Shown here: one piece after another, positions 27,110 to 37,254 of the stretch | How the letters are laid out: every line of letters begins with the position of its first letter | Numbering within the stretch: the stretch's first letter is position 1 | Assembly (NCBI RefSeq): GCF_001660705.2 | Contig: NZ_LYBV02000007.1 | Coordinates: forward strand, 310,001 to 374,000 | DNA from: Saccharicrinis aurantiacus | GTDB taxonomy: Bacteria; Bacteroidota; Bacteroidia; Bacteroidales; Marinilabiliaceae | Length of the DNA: 64,000 nt | Direction: 5' to 3' | Position numbers and translations under genes: made by a program | The notes under the pieces: generated by a model | Databases searched by the model: none | The model's input: the letters and a program-made list of their open reading frames with translations, nothing else | What the model was told of the DNA's origin: nothing

Positions 27110-28369
27110 ATGCCCAATATGATACAGCTAAGTTTAAAAAGGATTAGTGAGGAACAAATATTTATGGCAAGTGTAATACTTGTTAATGGAGGTAATTATC
27201 TCTATAATCTATTGCTAGGTAGGATATTAGGTCCTGCTGAATTTGCGAACGCTGCCTTACAGATTACCTTGTTATTAATTCTTTCCTTTTTAGGTATGAC
27301 CTTTCAGTTAACAACTGCTCGATTTGCCGTAGAACAGGAAAATAAGAATTGGATTGCACAACGTCATTTTTTAATTGTAGTATCTTCAATAGCCGGTATT
27401 ATTATTGGTGTTTTATTAATTATATTCTCTTCCCTGCTTCAAACAACATTTCATACCCAAACCAAATTAGTATTTATATTGCTTGGTATTGGTGTGCCAT
27501 TATATTTCATAATGAGTGTAATAAGGGGTACCTATCAAGGAAAACAGGCATTTAAGAAACTATCTATTTCGTATCAATCAGAAATGCTGAGTAGGCTTGT
27601 TATCACTCTTTCTTTCCTTTATTTAACGGGTATAGAATCATCAGTAATCGTTGCTATAGGTATTCTTCTATCATTTGTATTTGGTTTGTACCCATCAAAG
27701 CTAAAAAATTATAAAAGTGTTACTAAGTCAGAGATTAGGAATATAAATACTAGACCTATATATAGGTTTATGATGGTAACTGCGGGGTATGAACTTAGCC
27801 AGATCATTATTAATAATAGTGATGTGTTACTCGTTAAGCATTATTTTAATGACACGGAGGCTGGACTTTATTCTGCTTTGGCCTTAATAGGGAGAGTTGT
27901 ATATTTCGTGGCTTGGATGTTTGTAATGTTACTACTCCCTAAAGTTGTTCAAAAAAATAAAAATAATGAAAAAACAAAACCATTACTTTTTAAGTACATG
28001 TCAATGATAGCAGTACTATCTTTTGTTATTGTATGTACTTGTTATTTTGCCCCAAACCTTATTATTACTCTTATGTTTGGTTCTGCATATCTAAGCATGG
28101 CTCCGCTACTTTGGCAATATGCAGTAGCTACTTCCTTATTTGCTTTGGCTAATATTTTTGCCTATTACTTTTTATCACTCGATCAATATTTACCAGTTGT
28201 TCTGTCTGGTTTGTTTGGTTTGTTACAAGTTTTTTTAGTGGTGTTTTTTCATAATACTTTATATGAAGTTGTACATGTGCAAATTATAGCCATGGCTATT
28301 CTTTTATTTGCACAATTGGCTTTTTTTTTATTGACTATAAATGGATCAAAATCTAAAGGTTTAAGATAA
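27110..28369 (+). CDS. Oligosaccharide flippase family protein (Wzx/PelG-like)
   Basis: A 419-residue polytopic inner-membrane protein with about twelve hydrophobic helices and short polar loops, matching the polysaccharide-biosynthesis flippases of the MOP superfamily. The N-terminal half shows VNGGNYLYNLLLGRILGPAEF, a family-typical start. The central YRFMMVTAGYELSQIIINNSDVLLVKHYF segment begins the second half. It probably translocates a lipid-linked glycan or supports a synthase complex. The GT4 gene lies 101 bp downstream. The TTG start at 27110 region is replaced here by ATG, giving MPNMIQL; an ATG three residues later is also possible. Confidence 0.9.
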   Translation: MPNMIQLSLKRISEEQIFMASVILVNGGNYLYNLLLGRILGPAEFANAALQITLLLILSFLGMTFQLTTARFAVEQENKNWIAQRHFLIVVSSIAGIIIGVLLIIFSSLLQTTFHTQTKLVFILLGIGVPLYFIMSVIRGTYQGKQAFKKLSISYQSEMLSRLVITLSFLYLTGIESSVIVAIGILLSFVFGLYPSKLKNYKSVTKSEIRNINTRPIYRFMMVTAGYELSQIIINNSDVLLVKHYFNDTEAGLYSALALIGRVVYFVAWMFVMLLLPKVVQKNKNNEKTKPLLFKYMSMIAVLSFVIVCTCYFAPNLIITLMFGSAYLSMAPLLWQYAVATSLFALANIFAYYFLSLDQYLPVVLSGLFGLLQVFLVVFFHNTLYEVVHVQIIAMAILLFAQLAFFLLTINGSKSKGLR

Positions 28370-28470
28370 ACCAAATAGAAAGGACGAATATAATCTTATA
28401 ACGAGTAGCCATTTAGGTACTCATAGTATTTAATAATAAAAGATTAAGTATCAACGTAAAACTGACAGCT

Positions 28471-29691
28471 ATGAAATTAGGAATTGTTACAGCTTATCCA
28501 CCAAGTAAGGTTACTTTAAATGAATATGGGTATCATTTGTTACAGCACTTTAAAATGCAAAAAGGTATTACCGAGATTATCTTATTATGTGATAAAACTC
28601 AAGACGAAAAAGTTAATGTGCATTCTTCTGATGGGTGTAAAATAACCATTAAGGAATGTTGGGAATTCAATAGTTATAATAATCTTTTTAGTATTTCTAA
28701 GGCAATAAAAGAATCTAAGGCTGATTGTGTTTTTATTAACCTACAGTTTTTAAAATTTGGTGATAAAAAAATACCTGCAGCCTTGGGCTTAATGCTACCT
28801 CTTGTTAATAAAATTAAAGGAATACCAACTATTTCTCTGTTGCATAATATTCTTGAACAGGTGGATTTAGAAAGTGCTGGATTTACTAAAAATCCAATAC
28901 TTAAGAGACTTTATAGAGGGGTAGGGAATATGCTTACGCGATTTATTTTAAGTTCAGATATTGTAGCTGTAACCATTAGTAAATACGTAACTGTATTGAG
29001 TGAGAAATATAAAACAAAAAAAGTAAAGTTAGTACCACATGGCTCCTTCGAAACGCCTCCCGAACCTAGTTATGACCTTCCAAACGGGCCTAAACAAGTA
29101 ATGTCATTTGGTAAATTTGGAACTTATAAGAAAGTAGAAGCTATGATAGAGGCTGTTGAGAAAGTACGCCAACGTACCTCCGAGGATATTGAAATTGTTA
29201 TTGCCGGAACTGATAGTCCAAATACTCCTGGTTATTTAGATGGTGTTGCTAAAAAATATAGTGATATTGAAAAAATTCGTTTTACTGGCTATGTTGCTGA
29301 AGAAGATGTACCTGTCATTTTTAGTGAAGCCGCGATAGCCGTTTTTCCTTATACCTCTACCACCGGAAGTTCTGGTGTTTTGCATCAAGCAGGGAGTTAT
29401 GGAAAGGCTGTTGCTATGCCAGATTTAGGAGACTTGAGTATTTTAGTTAAAGAAGAAGGGTATCAGGGTGAGTTTTTTATTCCTGAGGATGTTGATTCAA
29501 TGTCGGAGGCAATTGAAAAGGTACTTGTAAATGATCAATATAGAATAGACCTTGGCGTAGCCAATTATGAAGCTGCCTGTTCCATACCAATGTCTAGAAT
29601 TGCAGAAATATATGTAGAAGAATTTAATAAACTTCTTGCATTAAAAGATAAAAGTAATCGTGTAGGGAAAGTTAAATCACAAACTGCATAG
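28471..29691 (+). CDS. Glycosyltransferase, GT4-like
   Basis: A 406-residue GT-B fold glycosyltransferase. The N-terminal acceptor domain begins KLGIVTAYPPSKVTLNEYG. The C-terminal donor domain shows MSFGKFGTYKKVEAMIEAV, IEIVIAGTD, IRFTGYVAEEDVP and YTSTTGSSGVLHQAGSYGKA, the usual GT4 nucleotide-sugar region. The usual first glutamate of the EX7E motif is not obvious in that last segment. It is probably cytoplasmic, adding a sugar to the polymer that the neighbouring flippase handles. The gene converges on the glycoside hydrolase gene. Confidence 0.9.
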   Translation: MKLGIVTAYPPSKVTLNEYGYHLLQHFKMQKGITEIILLCDKTQDEKVNVHSSDGCKITIKECWEFNSYNNLFSISKAIKESKADCVFINLQFLKFGDKKIPAALGLMLPLVNKIKGIPTISLLHNILEQVDLESAGFTKNPILKRLYRGVGNMLTRFILSSDIVAVTISKYVTVLSEKYKTKKVKLVPHGSFETPPEPSYDLPNGPKQVMSFGKFGTYKKVEAMIEAVEKVRQRTSEDIEIVIAGTDSPNTPGYLDGVAKKYSDIEKIRFTGYVAEEDVPVIFSEAAIAVFPYTSTTGSSGVLHQAGSYGKAVAMPDLGDLSILVKEEGYQGEFFIPEDVDSMSEAIEKVLVNDQYRIDLGVANYEAACSIPMSRIAEIYVEEFNKLLALKDKSNRVGKVKSQTA

Positions 29692-29716
29692 ATTTAACTA
29701 ATTGTTATTTTATTGG

Positions 29717-29762
29717 CCCTTTGTTTGATGGGTAAGGTTTTTATTGACCATCAAATAAAGGG
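29717..29762. terminator. Long hairpin between convergent GT4 and glycoside hydrolase genes
   Basis: Arms CCCTTTGTTTGATGG (29717-29731) and CCATCAAATAAAGGG (29748-29762) pair with one mismatch. The right arm overlaps the last codons of the hydrolase. No T run follows on either strand, so termination is inferred from the position only. Confidence 0.4.
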
Positions 29763-31276
29763 AAAGCTTCTTTTCTATTACCATTCTTATCAATAATACC
29801 AAAACTGCTTTGTTTGCTTTTGTGCCATGGTTTATAACCAACTACACTATTGGGTATGTGATTAAAATCGTAAAGAGTCCAAAAAACAAAACCAAGGTTT
29901 AATTTATCAATTTGTTTTTGCATTAGATTGTAATATTCTCTTTGTTTTTGTTGAGAACTAGAAAAGGCATTCCAAATACCTGAATACGAACTATACCCAT
30001 ACTCTTGTAGCATGATAGCTTTGTTGTTTATACTATTACTTAGTTTAGCTACTCTTTCGTTAAAAGTTTGTGGGTCGAGATAATCATGAAAAGACACAAA
30101 GTGTAGATGTGAGGCTAATAATTCAGCAGATTCTGTATTTGACCATCCTATTGTAATAGGATGGTTTGTATCCCAAATTTGCATATTTCTAATCATTTCG
30201 TTTAGCCACAAAATAACATTAGCTCTTCCTCTTGTTTCGAAGTCTAAATCAGGTTCATTTTTTATATCCCATGCAAATAGGGCAGGTTCTTCTTTTATAC
30301 TATTAATTATAGAATGTGCATGTTTTAGTGTTGGAGCTATATCTTTGACATCATAATTCCCGTAAAAATCGAATAAAGTAACAATCACCTTTAGTTCATT
30401 ATTATCCGCTAAAGTGAGTGTTTTTTTTAATTTCTTAATTTTTTCTTGATCAACATTTTCTTTACCAAACTCTTCGTACTGAACAAATATTCGTACAGTA
30501 TTTAATCCCATAGTTTTTAGTAAAGCAAAATCTTCAGCTATTATTTTTGGATCAAATTCTTCTCCAAACATTTTCCAAGGTGCAGATTGTGGATAATAAT
30601 TAAGACCTTTAATTTCTGCTATTTGCTTTAATAGCACACTATCATTAGTTAGGGTAGGTAATTCGTCACGCTTATTAATTTTCTCAAGTTTTAAATGTCT
30701 TATTCTCCAATAACCATCCTCAAAAAGTAGCATTGCTCTATAATCACAAATATTTTGTGTTGTAGCAATGGTGTTGCCATTATTAATATAATGAGAGGCT
30801 AACTCAATATTTTTATCTTCTAATATTACTATATGTCCATCTGCACTATAAAACTTCACATCGATATTATGAGTTAAAGCAGCTGATTGAACTTCAACTT
30901 TCTTTTTTTTATTAGAAAGTATAGTCCTTTTAATATTTTGGTATGCACTATCTGTATAGTAGTTTTTTATGCCGTATAAATTATTATCTCTGAGTGCATT
31001 GTGTTTTAATTGCCAAGCTTGAAGATAATCCTTTTCAATATTTAAGATAGTTTGTTTTTCTATTGTCCGCCCTATACAGTTGGCCGTTTCCCAATTGATC
31101 TTTATTGAATTGCTTAATTGTTGCGGCGTTGCTATATTTAATATTTTAGAGCGATCAGCTCCTGTATTCATATATGCTATTGCAGAACTAATCCCAAAAA
31201 TTATGATTCCATTGACTAGTAAAAAAGAAATAATAACAAGTACTCTGTAAAGGTTTTTATTAATAGACATCATCAT
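29741..31276 (-). CDS. Membrane-anchored glycoside hydrolase (GH5/clan A-like) with NTF2-like domain
   Basis: A 511-residue protein held by one N-terminal membrane helix (about residues 10-34), with the rest outside the cytoplasm. Residues about 80-195 look like an NTF2-type cone domain. A TIM-barrel follows (about 220-505). Predicted acid/base E341 lies in WDIKNEPD and nucleophile E425 in MLQEYGY, both at strand ends as in clan A hydrolases. It resembles the hydrolases kept in exopolysaccharide loci to trim or release polymer. The start overlaps the end of the lipoprotein gene by 17 bp; three consecutive ATG codons make the exact start uncertain. Confidence 0.85.
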   Translation of the reverse strand: MMMSINKNLYRVLVIISFLLVNGIIIFGISSAIAYMNTGADRSKILNIATPQQLSNSIKINWETANCIGRTIEKQTILNIEKDYLQAWQLKHNALRDNNLYGIKNYYTDSAYQNIKRTILSNKKKKVEVQSAALTHNIDVKFYSADGHIVILEDKNIELASHYINNGNTIATTQNICDYRAMLLFEDGYWRIRHLKLEKINKRDELPTLTNDSVLLKQIAEIKGLNYYPQSAPWKMFGEEFDPKIIAEDFALLKTMGLNTVRIFVQYEEFGKENVDQEKIKKLKKTLTLADNNELKVIVTLFDFYGNYDVKDIAPTLKHAHSIINSIKEEPALFAWDIKNEPDLDFETRGRANVILWLNEMIRNMQIWDTNHPITIGWSNTESAELLASHLHFVSFHDYLDPQTFNERVAKLSNSINNKAIMLQEYGYSSYSGIWNAFSSSQQKQREYYNLMQKQIDKLNLGFVFWTLYDFNHIPNSVVGYKPWHKSKQSSFGIIDKNGNRKEAFPLFDGQ

Positions 31277-32504
31277 AAATTTCTATTTGAATAGTTTTTT
31301 TAATTCCCATTAGAATTATTTCAGCAACATAAACATCTGCATCAAAGAAATGAGTAGAAAGATCAATAAAAGCTGTGCCACCTTGGGTATCAACTTCTGT
31401 TTCGTAGGTTACATTACCTTGTTTATTTATTATTCTGCATTCCACTATGTTACCATCAGGTAGTTTCTGACCCATATAACTTAAGATAGAGTGTATTTTT
31501 AGAATTCTCTGAGTAGTATCATAAGATAATTGGTAATTCAAGGTAGATTGTTTAAAATTTACCTTAATAGTGTTACTGCTTGAAGCTCCATCTACATAAG
31601 CTTTTATTTTCCAATATTGAGCTTCGGATGGATGCAAGAATTTAACATTTGCTTTCCCATTAATAGTGGTTCCACTGGCAGAAAAGAATTGATCTTTATT
31701 TGAATGAATAGTAAAGTTTATAATGGTTCCATCGCTAATTATATTGTTATAAATGTCTTTAATCTGACTGGTGTATATTTCCATTAATTGATTGCCATCT
31801 GCATAATTATGATTACACTTGCTGTAGATATTAAAGTTGTCTGGTATGGCAGGTGTAACGCTGCTTTCCATTTCCTTACTCTCACCATTTGTTGTTGCTG
31901 CAGCTATATAAAAAGGACCTGTCTGTTTTGTAGAAAAAATATTATGATGGACCAAGAAATCATTTGTTTTGAGTGCTATCTTATTTCTTTTGTTTTTAAA
32001 TTGTTCACTTACAATTATTGAACTGCCATTTATTAATGGGTTATCATAGATATCAGTTGGCACAACAACTAACATCGAAAAATCATGACCTCCAGCTACA
32101 ATACTGCGAGGTCCAAGGTAACTTTCTAGATTGTTATGTGATTGGTTTAGAGGTAATATGTTAATTATACCAGATTCTAAACTAATACCATTATGTACAA
32201 GTTGCCATTCGCATAATCCTGCTTTTTTGATTATACGATCATCCACGTTGAAAATTAGTGTGTCCTCTTTTATTAAAGGTTTTTGAATAGTTTGAACATA
32301 GGAATTACTTATAATTAAATGTAGTGCACTATCTCCTTTATAACTAAAACGCAGGTCAACAGGCTTGCCCGCATAAATATCTGTAATTGTATCTAGGTAG
32401 CTTACATATGAGATTGCACTACTCTCAACCTTGTTAGCTTTGGTACAAGCTATTAATATTATTAAGCACGCAAAATATATAATTTTAGTATTCCATTTTA
32501 TCAT
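31260..32504 (-). CDS. Lipoprotein with Ig-like beta domains
   Basis: A 414-residue lipoprotein. The signal peptide ends in the lipobox LIAC (cysteine near residue 20). The mature part has no recognised enzyme motif and reads as three or four beta-sandwich segments with repeated patterns such as VPTDIYDNPLINGSSIIV and SQIKDIYNNIISDGTIINF, typical of bacterial Ig-like domains. It lies between the GT-C-like gene (19 bp upstream) and the hydrolase (overlapping), so it is probably a periplasmic partner of the polysaccharide machinery. Confidence 0.8.
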   Translation of the reverse strand: MIKWNTKIIYFACLIILIACTKANKVESSAISYVSYLDTITDIYAGKPVDLRFSYKGDSALHLIISNSYVQTIQKPLIKEDTLIFNVDDRIIKKAGLCEWQLVHNGISLESGIINILPLNQSHNNLESYLGPRSIVAGGHDFSMLVVVPTDIYDNPLINGSSIIVSEQFKNKRNKIALKTNDFLVHHNIFSTKQTGPFYIAAATTNGESKEMESSVTPAIPDNFNIYSKCNHNYADGNQLMEIYTSQIKDIYNNIISDGTIINFTIHSNKDQFFSASGTTINGKANVKFLHPSEAQYWKIKAYVDGASSSNTIKVNFKQSTLNYQLSYDTTQRILKIHSILSYMGQKLPDGNIVECRIINKQGNVTYETEVDTQGGTAFIDLSTHFFDADVYVAEIILMGIKKTIQIEIYDDVY

Positions 32505-32523
32505 AAAAACACATGTTTTTATT

Positions 32524-35500
32524 TTACCTAGGATTCCCTATGTAACTATTAGTCTCAAATTTTAAATATGCCGATTTATCATTTTTATAAGATAATAACT
32601 GATTCTCTTTATTGTCGTTATTTCTGTAGGGAAATAATATCTTACCAATTGTTTTGTTAGATAAACCATTCACAAAACAATTACTAATATCGCTACTAAT
32701 TATCTGTAAATTAGATAAGTCTACTGGTTTGTATTTAAAAGTTTGTGGACGATGAATTCGTGCACTTTCAGTAATGAATATATTGTCAATCCAAATTAGT
32801 TCTTTCCCTGTATTATAGTAAGATACGATTACTTGGGGAACAGTTGTTTCCTGAAGTCCGCTGTTAAAAACAGAGCCATAGTATACGCTATCAATAAATT
32901 GGATCCCTTGTAAATTTAAACTTTTATATAAATCGGTTATGGCAATATTTCCTTCGCATTGGATGTTAAATTTTTGTGGTTTATCCAGCCAGTCGACACT
33001 GGTAAACTCGTCGGGATTAAAAACTGTGGGTTTAGTATCTGAATTTCCCGACCAAGCTATGCCCTCAAAATCTACTCTAAATACGCTTGTTTCTTTGGGC
33101 ATTAGTTTATGCTTAATCATATATTTTGAATTGTACGAAGCAAGTTTTTGATCGTTTTGATTATAAAGGGAAACCTTAATGTTTACATCGGCAGGAACAT
33201 TATCTACATTTTGAATTTCACCAACAATTGCATAAACACTATCTAACTGGACTAATTTAGCTGAAAGAATTTCTATAACTGGCTGTTTTAGAGCATCCTC
33301 GTGATTGGTTTGTTGGGTTGTAATGCGTCTGCGGCCATGGTTATAATATTCGTTTTTATTGCCGGAGTAAAATTGGTTTGGAGGTATGTAGTTTCCATAT
33401 TTTAAAGGCTTTATGTACCACTTTGCATTGTGCTTTACAACTTCTCTCCGGTAAGTTCTTTGAATAACTTCTAAAGGAGTAACCCATTTTGCAACAACCT
33501 TAATAATTGCCTTATTATCTTTTTCATCAATTATAGTTGTTCCTATTGAGTCTAACTTAGCGTATGAGCTTAATAATCCATCAGTAACAGCAATTTTTTG
33601 CATATACATATCCATTTCCTCTCCAGAGTCGGGGTCTAAATAACTAAAGGCTCGTTCAAACTCTTTAAAATCAAGGGCATCGTAATATGCGTTTACAATA
33701 TTCTCAGGACTAACGTGAGAAGTATTTCTCATGTAGTAATAGTGAATACCAAAAGCCAAACATACGATAACCATAAAAGCCCAAACATGATTAAAATATG
33801 CTAGTTTGCCTGGGAACCTTTCATACTTTGTTGTAAATTTTAAATAATCAGGACACCCTTTCTTCTTAGGATTTATTTGTAAATACCAACGTCTTAGTAT
33901 ACTTATTATAAAAGCAAGAATTAGTGTAAGTATGGGATTAATTCCCCACATCAGGTTTATATACTTTGATGATTCATCTTTTGGTAGAATTTTGGATAAT
34001 GGGGGTACCCCCAACTTCTCCCATACTTGAATGCCATTTTCTAATCTACTTAATCGCTGCCAACCACAGAAGTAAAGTAATGGATCGTAAAACTTATCGT
34101 TAGAAAAAATATATTTCAGATTATACTTTTCAGGGACAACTAAAAACTGTTGCAACGAACCGATTCCTTCAATACCTCTAAATTTTGAATTCTCAAGTCG
34201 TTCCACTGCCCTTGTTGTTAATTCTGGTAATCGTCGTGCAGAATGGTAGTTTCCATCCACAGTTAATGCTGATGTTTGTGCAGACAACCAGGCCATTTGA
34301 TCTCCAAACCCTAAAGTTAGGTAGCGCCAATGGTAGTGTTGATCTTGATGCAGAAAGTTTATAATGGGAAGCATATTAATCTTCTCGGGTTGCGATGGTC
34401 TAAAGTAACTTAGACTTACAGTAAATACCACCATAAACAATAAACCTACCGCCATAAATCCACCAATAAGCCTGTGGTAAATTGAGCTAAAGTATTTTGT
34501 GAAAAATGCTTTTAAATCGCCTTCTGCTAATCGGTAAACAAGCTCTCCAAATATGGGTAAGGCCAAAATGGTAGCCCATAATGTAAATCTGTCTAATGTA
34601 AGTATATTGAAAGCAGTTTCTCCTAACATCATTCTTGGCAAAGGTGTTGTACCTCCAGTACCTAACAGACTTAATAGGGCTAAAGACAAACCGAAGAAAA
34701 CATAGCGTTTACTAAAGAAGCGGTAAAAAAGATAGGGCATAATAAAAAGCATTACTCCCCATGGAATTAGAAAAAATACTAAGCCAGAAGATCCTACTTC
34801 AATAAAATTATCACGCGACCCATGTGGAATAGCAACTTGCGTTATGGGGTTCTTTTTTGAATTAATCCAATACGGAAGAATGCAAAATATAATTAAAAAT
34901 AAAGAACAACCACCAAATACAACAATGCGCCAAAATGCTTGTTTAAAAGCGATCCAAAAGTGGAGAAGGCGTATTGCTTTAAAGGAGTCTACTTGCTCTC
35001 TAGCCAAGTCCATAACAGCCATACCTATAAGTGGAAAAATGAAGAATACCATACCAAAAATTGGTGTAACATGATGTGATGTAACTGTTAAGGCAATTAA
35101 AGATAACCCTTTAACGAGTTCTACCCTTTTTCCAGTCTTAATCCATAAATATATTTTAGGTAGCGAATGTAATAATACAGAAACACCCACGATGCTAGGT
35201 AATTGCCCAAAAAGGTGAAGCGTTTCTATAAAGGTTGTTGAAAAACAAGCTAATATAGCTGTGTAACCAGCAACACTGTAGTTGCCAGTTAACATTAAAG
35301 CAAATCGATATATGCCTGTAATGAATAAGATAATACCACAAAAAGCAACGGTAAATAATCCAAATTTTAGTCCGGCAATATAAGAAAGTAGAGCAATACT
35401 CTGATGAACTAGTGGTGGGTAGGATTGCACAGTAAATCCTGTATACCATCTGTATTCCCAAGGATCAAACCAGCTATTTGCATAATGGTCGGCAAAGAAC

Positions 35501-35610
35501 AAATGAATTAGTGCATCATATGTACTTTCTAATGTGAAAAATAAAGTAGACCCATGAAATGCCAATGCTGTTATAAGTGCAATATATAATAAAGAGTTTT
35601 TTGTATTCAT
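32524..35610 (-). CDS. Large GT-C-like membrane protein (PTPS-related type) with extracytoplasmic C-terminal domains
   Basis: A 1028-residue protein. Residues about 1-620 contain roughly twelve membrane helices. The first loop carries STYDALIHLFFADHYANSW and then YPPLVHQ, acidic and aromatic features of GT-C transferases using lipid-linked donors; the 6-pyruvoyl-tetrahydropterin-synthase-related membrane family is the closest match from memory. A further helix (about 615-640) leads to an NTF2-like region beginning ENIVNAYYDALDFKEFERAF and then two beta domains to the end. First gene of a minus-strand operon with the lipoprotein and hydrolase. It may transfer or polymerise sugars outside the membrane (inference). 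Confidence 0.75.
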   Translation of the reverse strand: MNTKNSLLYIALITALAFHGSTLFFTLESTYDALIHLFFADHYANSWFDPWEYRWYTGFTVQSYPPLVHQSIALLSYIAGLKFGLFTVAFCGIILFITGIYRFALMLTGNYSVAGYTAILACFSTTFIETLHLFGQLPSIVGVSVLLHSLPKIYLWIKTGKRVELVKGLSLIALTVTSHHVTPIFGMVFFIFPLIGMAVMDLAREQVDSFKAIRLLHFWIAFKQAFWRIVVFGGCSLFLIIFCILPYWINSKKNPITQVAIPHGSRDNFIEVGSSGLVFFLIPWGVMLFIMPYLFYRFFSKRYVFFGLSLALLSLLGTGGTTPLPRMMLGETAFNILTLDRFTLWATILALPIFGELVYRLAEGDLKAFFTKYFSSIYHRLIGGFMAVGLLFMVVFTVSLSYFRPSQPEKINMLPIINFLHQDQHYHWRYLTLGFGDQMAWLSAQTSALTVDGNYHSARRLPELTTRAVERLENSKFRGIEGIGSLQQFLVVPEKYNLKYIFSNDKFYDPLLYFCGWQRLSRLENGIQVWEKLGVPPLSKILPKDESSKYINLMWGINPILTLILAFIISILRRWYLQINPKKKGCPDYLKFTTKYERFPGKLAYFNHVWAFMVIVCLAFGIHYYYMRNTSHVSPENIVNAYYDALDFKEFERAFSYLDPDSGEEMDMYMQKIAVTDGLLSSYAKLDSIGTTIIDEKDNKAIIKVVAKWVTPLEVIQRTYRREVVKHNAKWYIKPLKYGNYIPPNQFYSGNKNEYYNHGRRRITTQQTNHEDALKQPVIEILSAKLVQLDSVYAIVGEIQNVDNVPADVNIKVSLYNQNDQKLASYNSKYMIKHKLMPKETSVFRVDFEGIAWSGNSDTKPTVFNPDEFTSVDWLDKPQKFNIQCEGNIAITDLYKSLNLQGIQFIDSVYYGSVFNSGLQETTVPQVIVSYYNTGKELIWIDNIFITESARIHRPQTFKYKPVDLSNLQIISSDISNCFVNGLSNKTIGKILFPYRNNDNKENQLLSYKNDKSAYLKFETNSYIGNPR

Positions 35611-35918
35611 TGACTAGTAACTTTTTTTAAGTAGGTATTCAATAAAGTTTTATAAGCATCCGAATTACACTTTCATATATAAATATAGAGTATTTAATAT
35701 AATTATTTGCATTAATCTTAGTATTCATAAGGGAATTAACGATTTATATGCTGTTTATTAAAATATAAGGAACTACAAATATGTTTAGAAAAGTTGTTTG
35801 CTTAATTGATTTATTATAAATTAGATAGCGAAAGGCACGTTAGATAAACTCACATATACATGGAACACTTACTTATCATATAACAAAACGTATAATCCAT
35901 TAATCAAAATTTTAACTT
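35611..35918. other. Divergent intergenic region, GT-C-like operon versus receiver-GT2 gene
   Basis: This 308-bp AT-rich gap separates two divergent transcription units. I see no exact TAnnTTTG box, no terminator and no LytTR-type paired site. The nearest -7 candidates differ from consensus. Confidence 0.6.
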
Positions 35919-37064
35919 ATGAAAATATTAGCAATTGATGACCAGAATCTCATTCTAATGTCAATCCAAAAAAGATTTTCACAATTGGGGTATGAAGTAT
36001 TTACAGCACAATCAGGATCAGAGGGAATAAAACTATTCGAAAAGGAAGATCCAAATTTGGTTATTGTAGATATTAACATGGAGGGTATGTCAGGTTTAGA
36101 GGTGGTAAAATACCTTAGAAATGAAAAAGAGTCTAACGTGCCAATACTTGTTCTCTCAGGAAACCAAGAGGAAGAGATTATTATGGATGGTTTTGAATTA
36201 GGGATTAATGACTATATGAAGAAACCCGTTAGCTTAAGAGAGGTAACAGCTAGGGTAAAGCGAATATTTAATAATCAACCCCATCCAGCATCTCTCAATT
36301 TGGAGGTTGATGAAGTAACTATGTTACAAAAAAACTGTATAGGTGTTGTGGTGCCTTGTTATAATGAAGCAGAACGGTTATTAGGAGGGGAATTTGCTGA
36401 CTTTGGCAAGTATAATACTGGATATCATATTTGTTTTGTAAATGATGGTAGTACAGATAATACTTTGGAACTTCTTGAAGATTTACAAAGAAAGAATAAG
36501 GATATTATAAGTGTTCTAAACTTAACGAAAAATGGAGGGAAAGCTGAAGCAGTTAGACAGGGTATACTTCATTTAGCTAAAGATCTTGAATTAGATTATC
36601 TTGGTTTTTTAGATGCTGATCTATCAACTAATTTTGAGGATTTTAAAGATTTAGTAGATACCATACAGCACTCTAATTATAAAATTGTGAGTGGCTCCAG
36701 AATTGATAGAATGGGAGCAAACATATCTAAAGAGTCTTCTCGGGCTTTAATCAGTTTAACAATCAATGCAATTATTCAAGCTATTTTAGGTATGAAATTT
36801 AAGGATACCCAATGTGGAGCAAAAGTAATGGATAGAGAGGTAGCTACAAATATGTTTAAAACAGTTTTTATTACTCGTTGGCTATTTGATGTTGAGATAT
36901 TTATGAGGATGAAATTATTTTATGGTGCAGATAGAGCCAAAAAAATGATATGCGAGCAGCCTCTAAAAAGATGGGAGCATATGGATGGTTCAAAATTATC
37001 AATGAAAGACTCCATAAAAATAGTTGGGCAACTAGCAAAAATTGCTACTCATTATAGATCCTAA
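35919..37064 (+). CDS. Receiver domain fused to GT2 glycosyltransferase (copy 1)
   Basis: A 381-residue cytoplasmic protein with two domains. Residues 1-120 are a complete receiver: D7, D8, phospho-acceptor D51 in VIVDINM, S80 in LVLSGN and K102 in MKKPVS. Residues about 138-375 are a GT2 domain of the DPM1/dolichyl-phosphate-sugar synthase type, with VVVPCYNEAERL, FVNDGSTDNT, the NGGKAEAVRQG loop, the metal motif FLDADLSTN and SGSRIDR followed by KDTQCGAK. No membrane helix is present. A receiver normally switches transcription or motility; here the only output is a glycosyltransferase, suggesting phosphorylation-controlled sugar transfer (inference). Confidence 0.95.
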   Translation: MKILAIDDQNLILMSIQKRFSQLGYEVFTAQSGSEGIKLFEKEDPNLVIVDINMEGMSGLEVVKYLRNEKESNVPILVLSGNQEEEIIMDGFELGINDYMKKPVSLREVTARVKRIFNNQPHPASLNLEVDEVTMLQKNCIGVVVPCYNEAERLLGGEFADFGKYNTGYHICFVNDGSTDNTLELLEDLQRKNKDIISVLNLTKNGGKAEAVRQGILHLAKDLELDYLGFLDADLSTNFEDFKDLVDTIQHSNYKIVSGSRIDRMGANISKESSRALISLTINAIIQAILGMKFKDTQCGAKVMDREVATNMFKTVFITRWLFDVEIFMRMKLFYGADRAKKMICEQPLKRWEHMDGSKLSMKDSIKIVGQLAKIATHYRS

Positions 37065-37103
37065 TAATTCAAGTAGACGCATTTTTAACAAGTTTAAAAA
37101 ATA

Positions 37104-37134
37104 ATAAAGCATCCCTAAAACAGGGATGCTTTAT
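37104..37134 (+). terminator. Intrinsic terminator after receiver-GT2 copy 1
   Basis: Perfect 13-bp stem (37104-37116 with 37122-37134), five-base loop, followed by TTATTTT. It separates the two tandem copies, so copy 2 needs its own promoter. Confidence 0.8.
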
Positions 37135-37254
37135 TATTTTGCCTTGGAAACTAAATTTCCTTATAAATGGATACCATTCTGTTTTAACTCCTTTAAAAAA
37201 GAAATTTTCATATTTAAATATATTACCAAGATGAATTAACTGCTAATATATTAT

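Noticed and set aside
28381-28410. Third LytTR-type operator before the GT4 gene (GACGAAT at 28383)
   Set aside because: Only one half-site on the opposite strand is present; no second half-site occurs 21 bp away.
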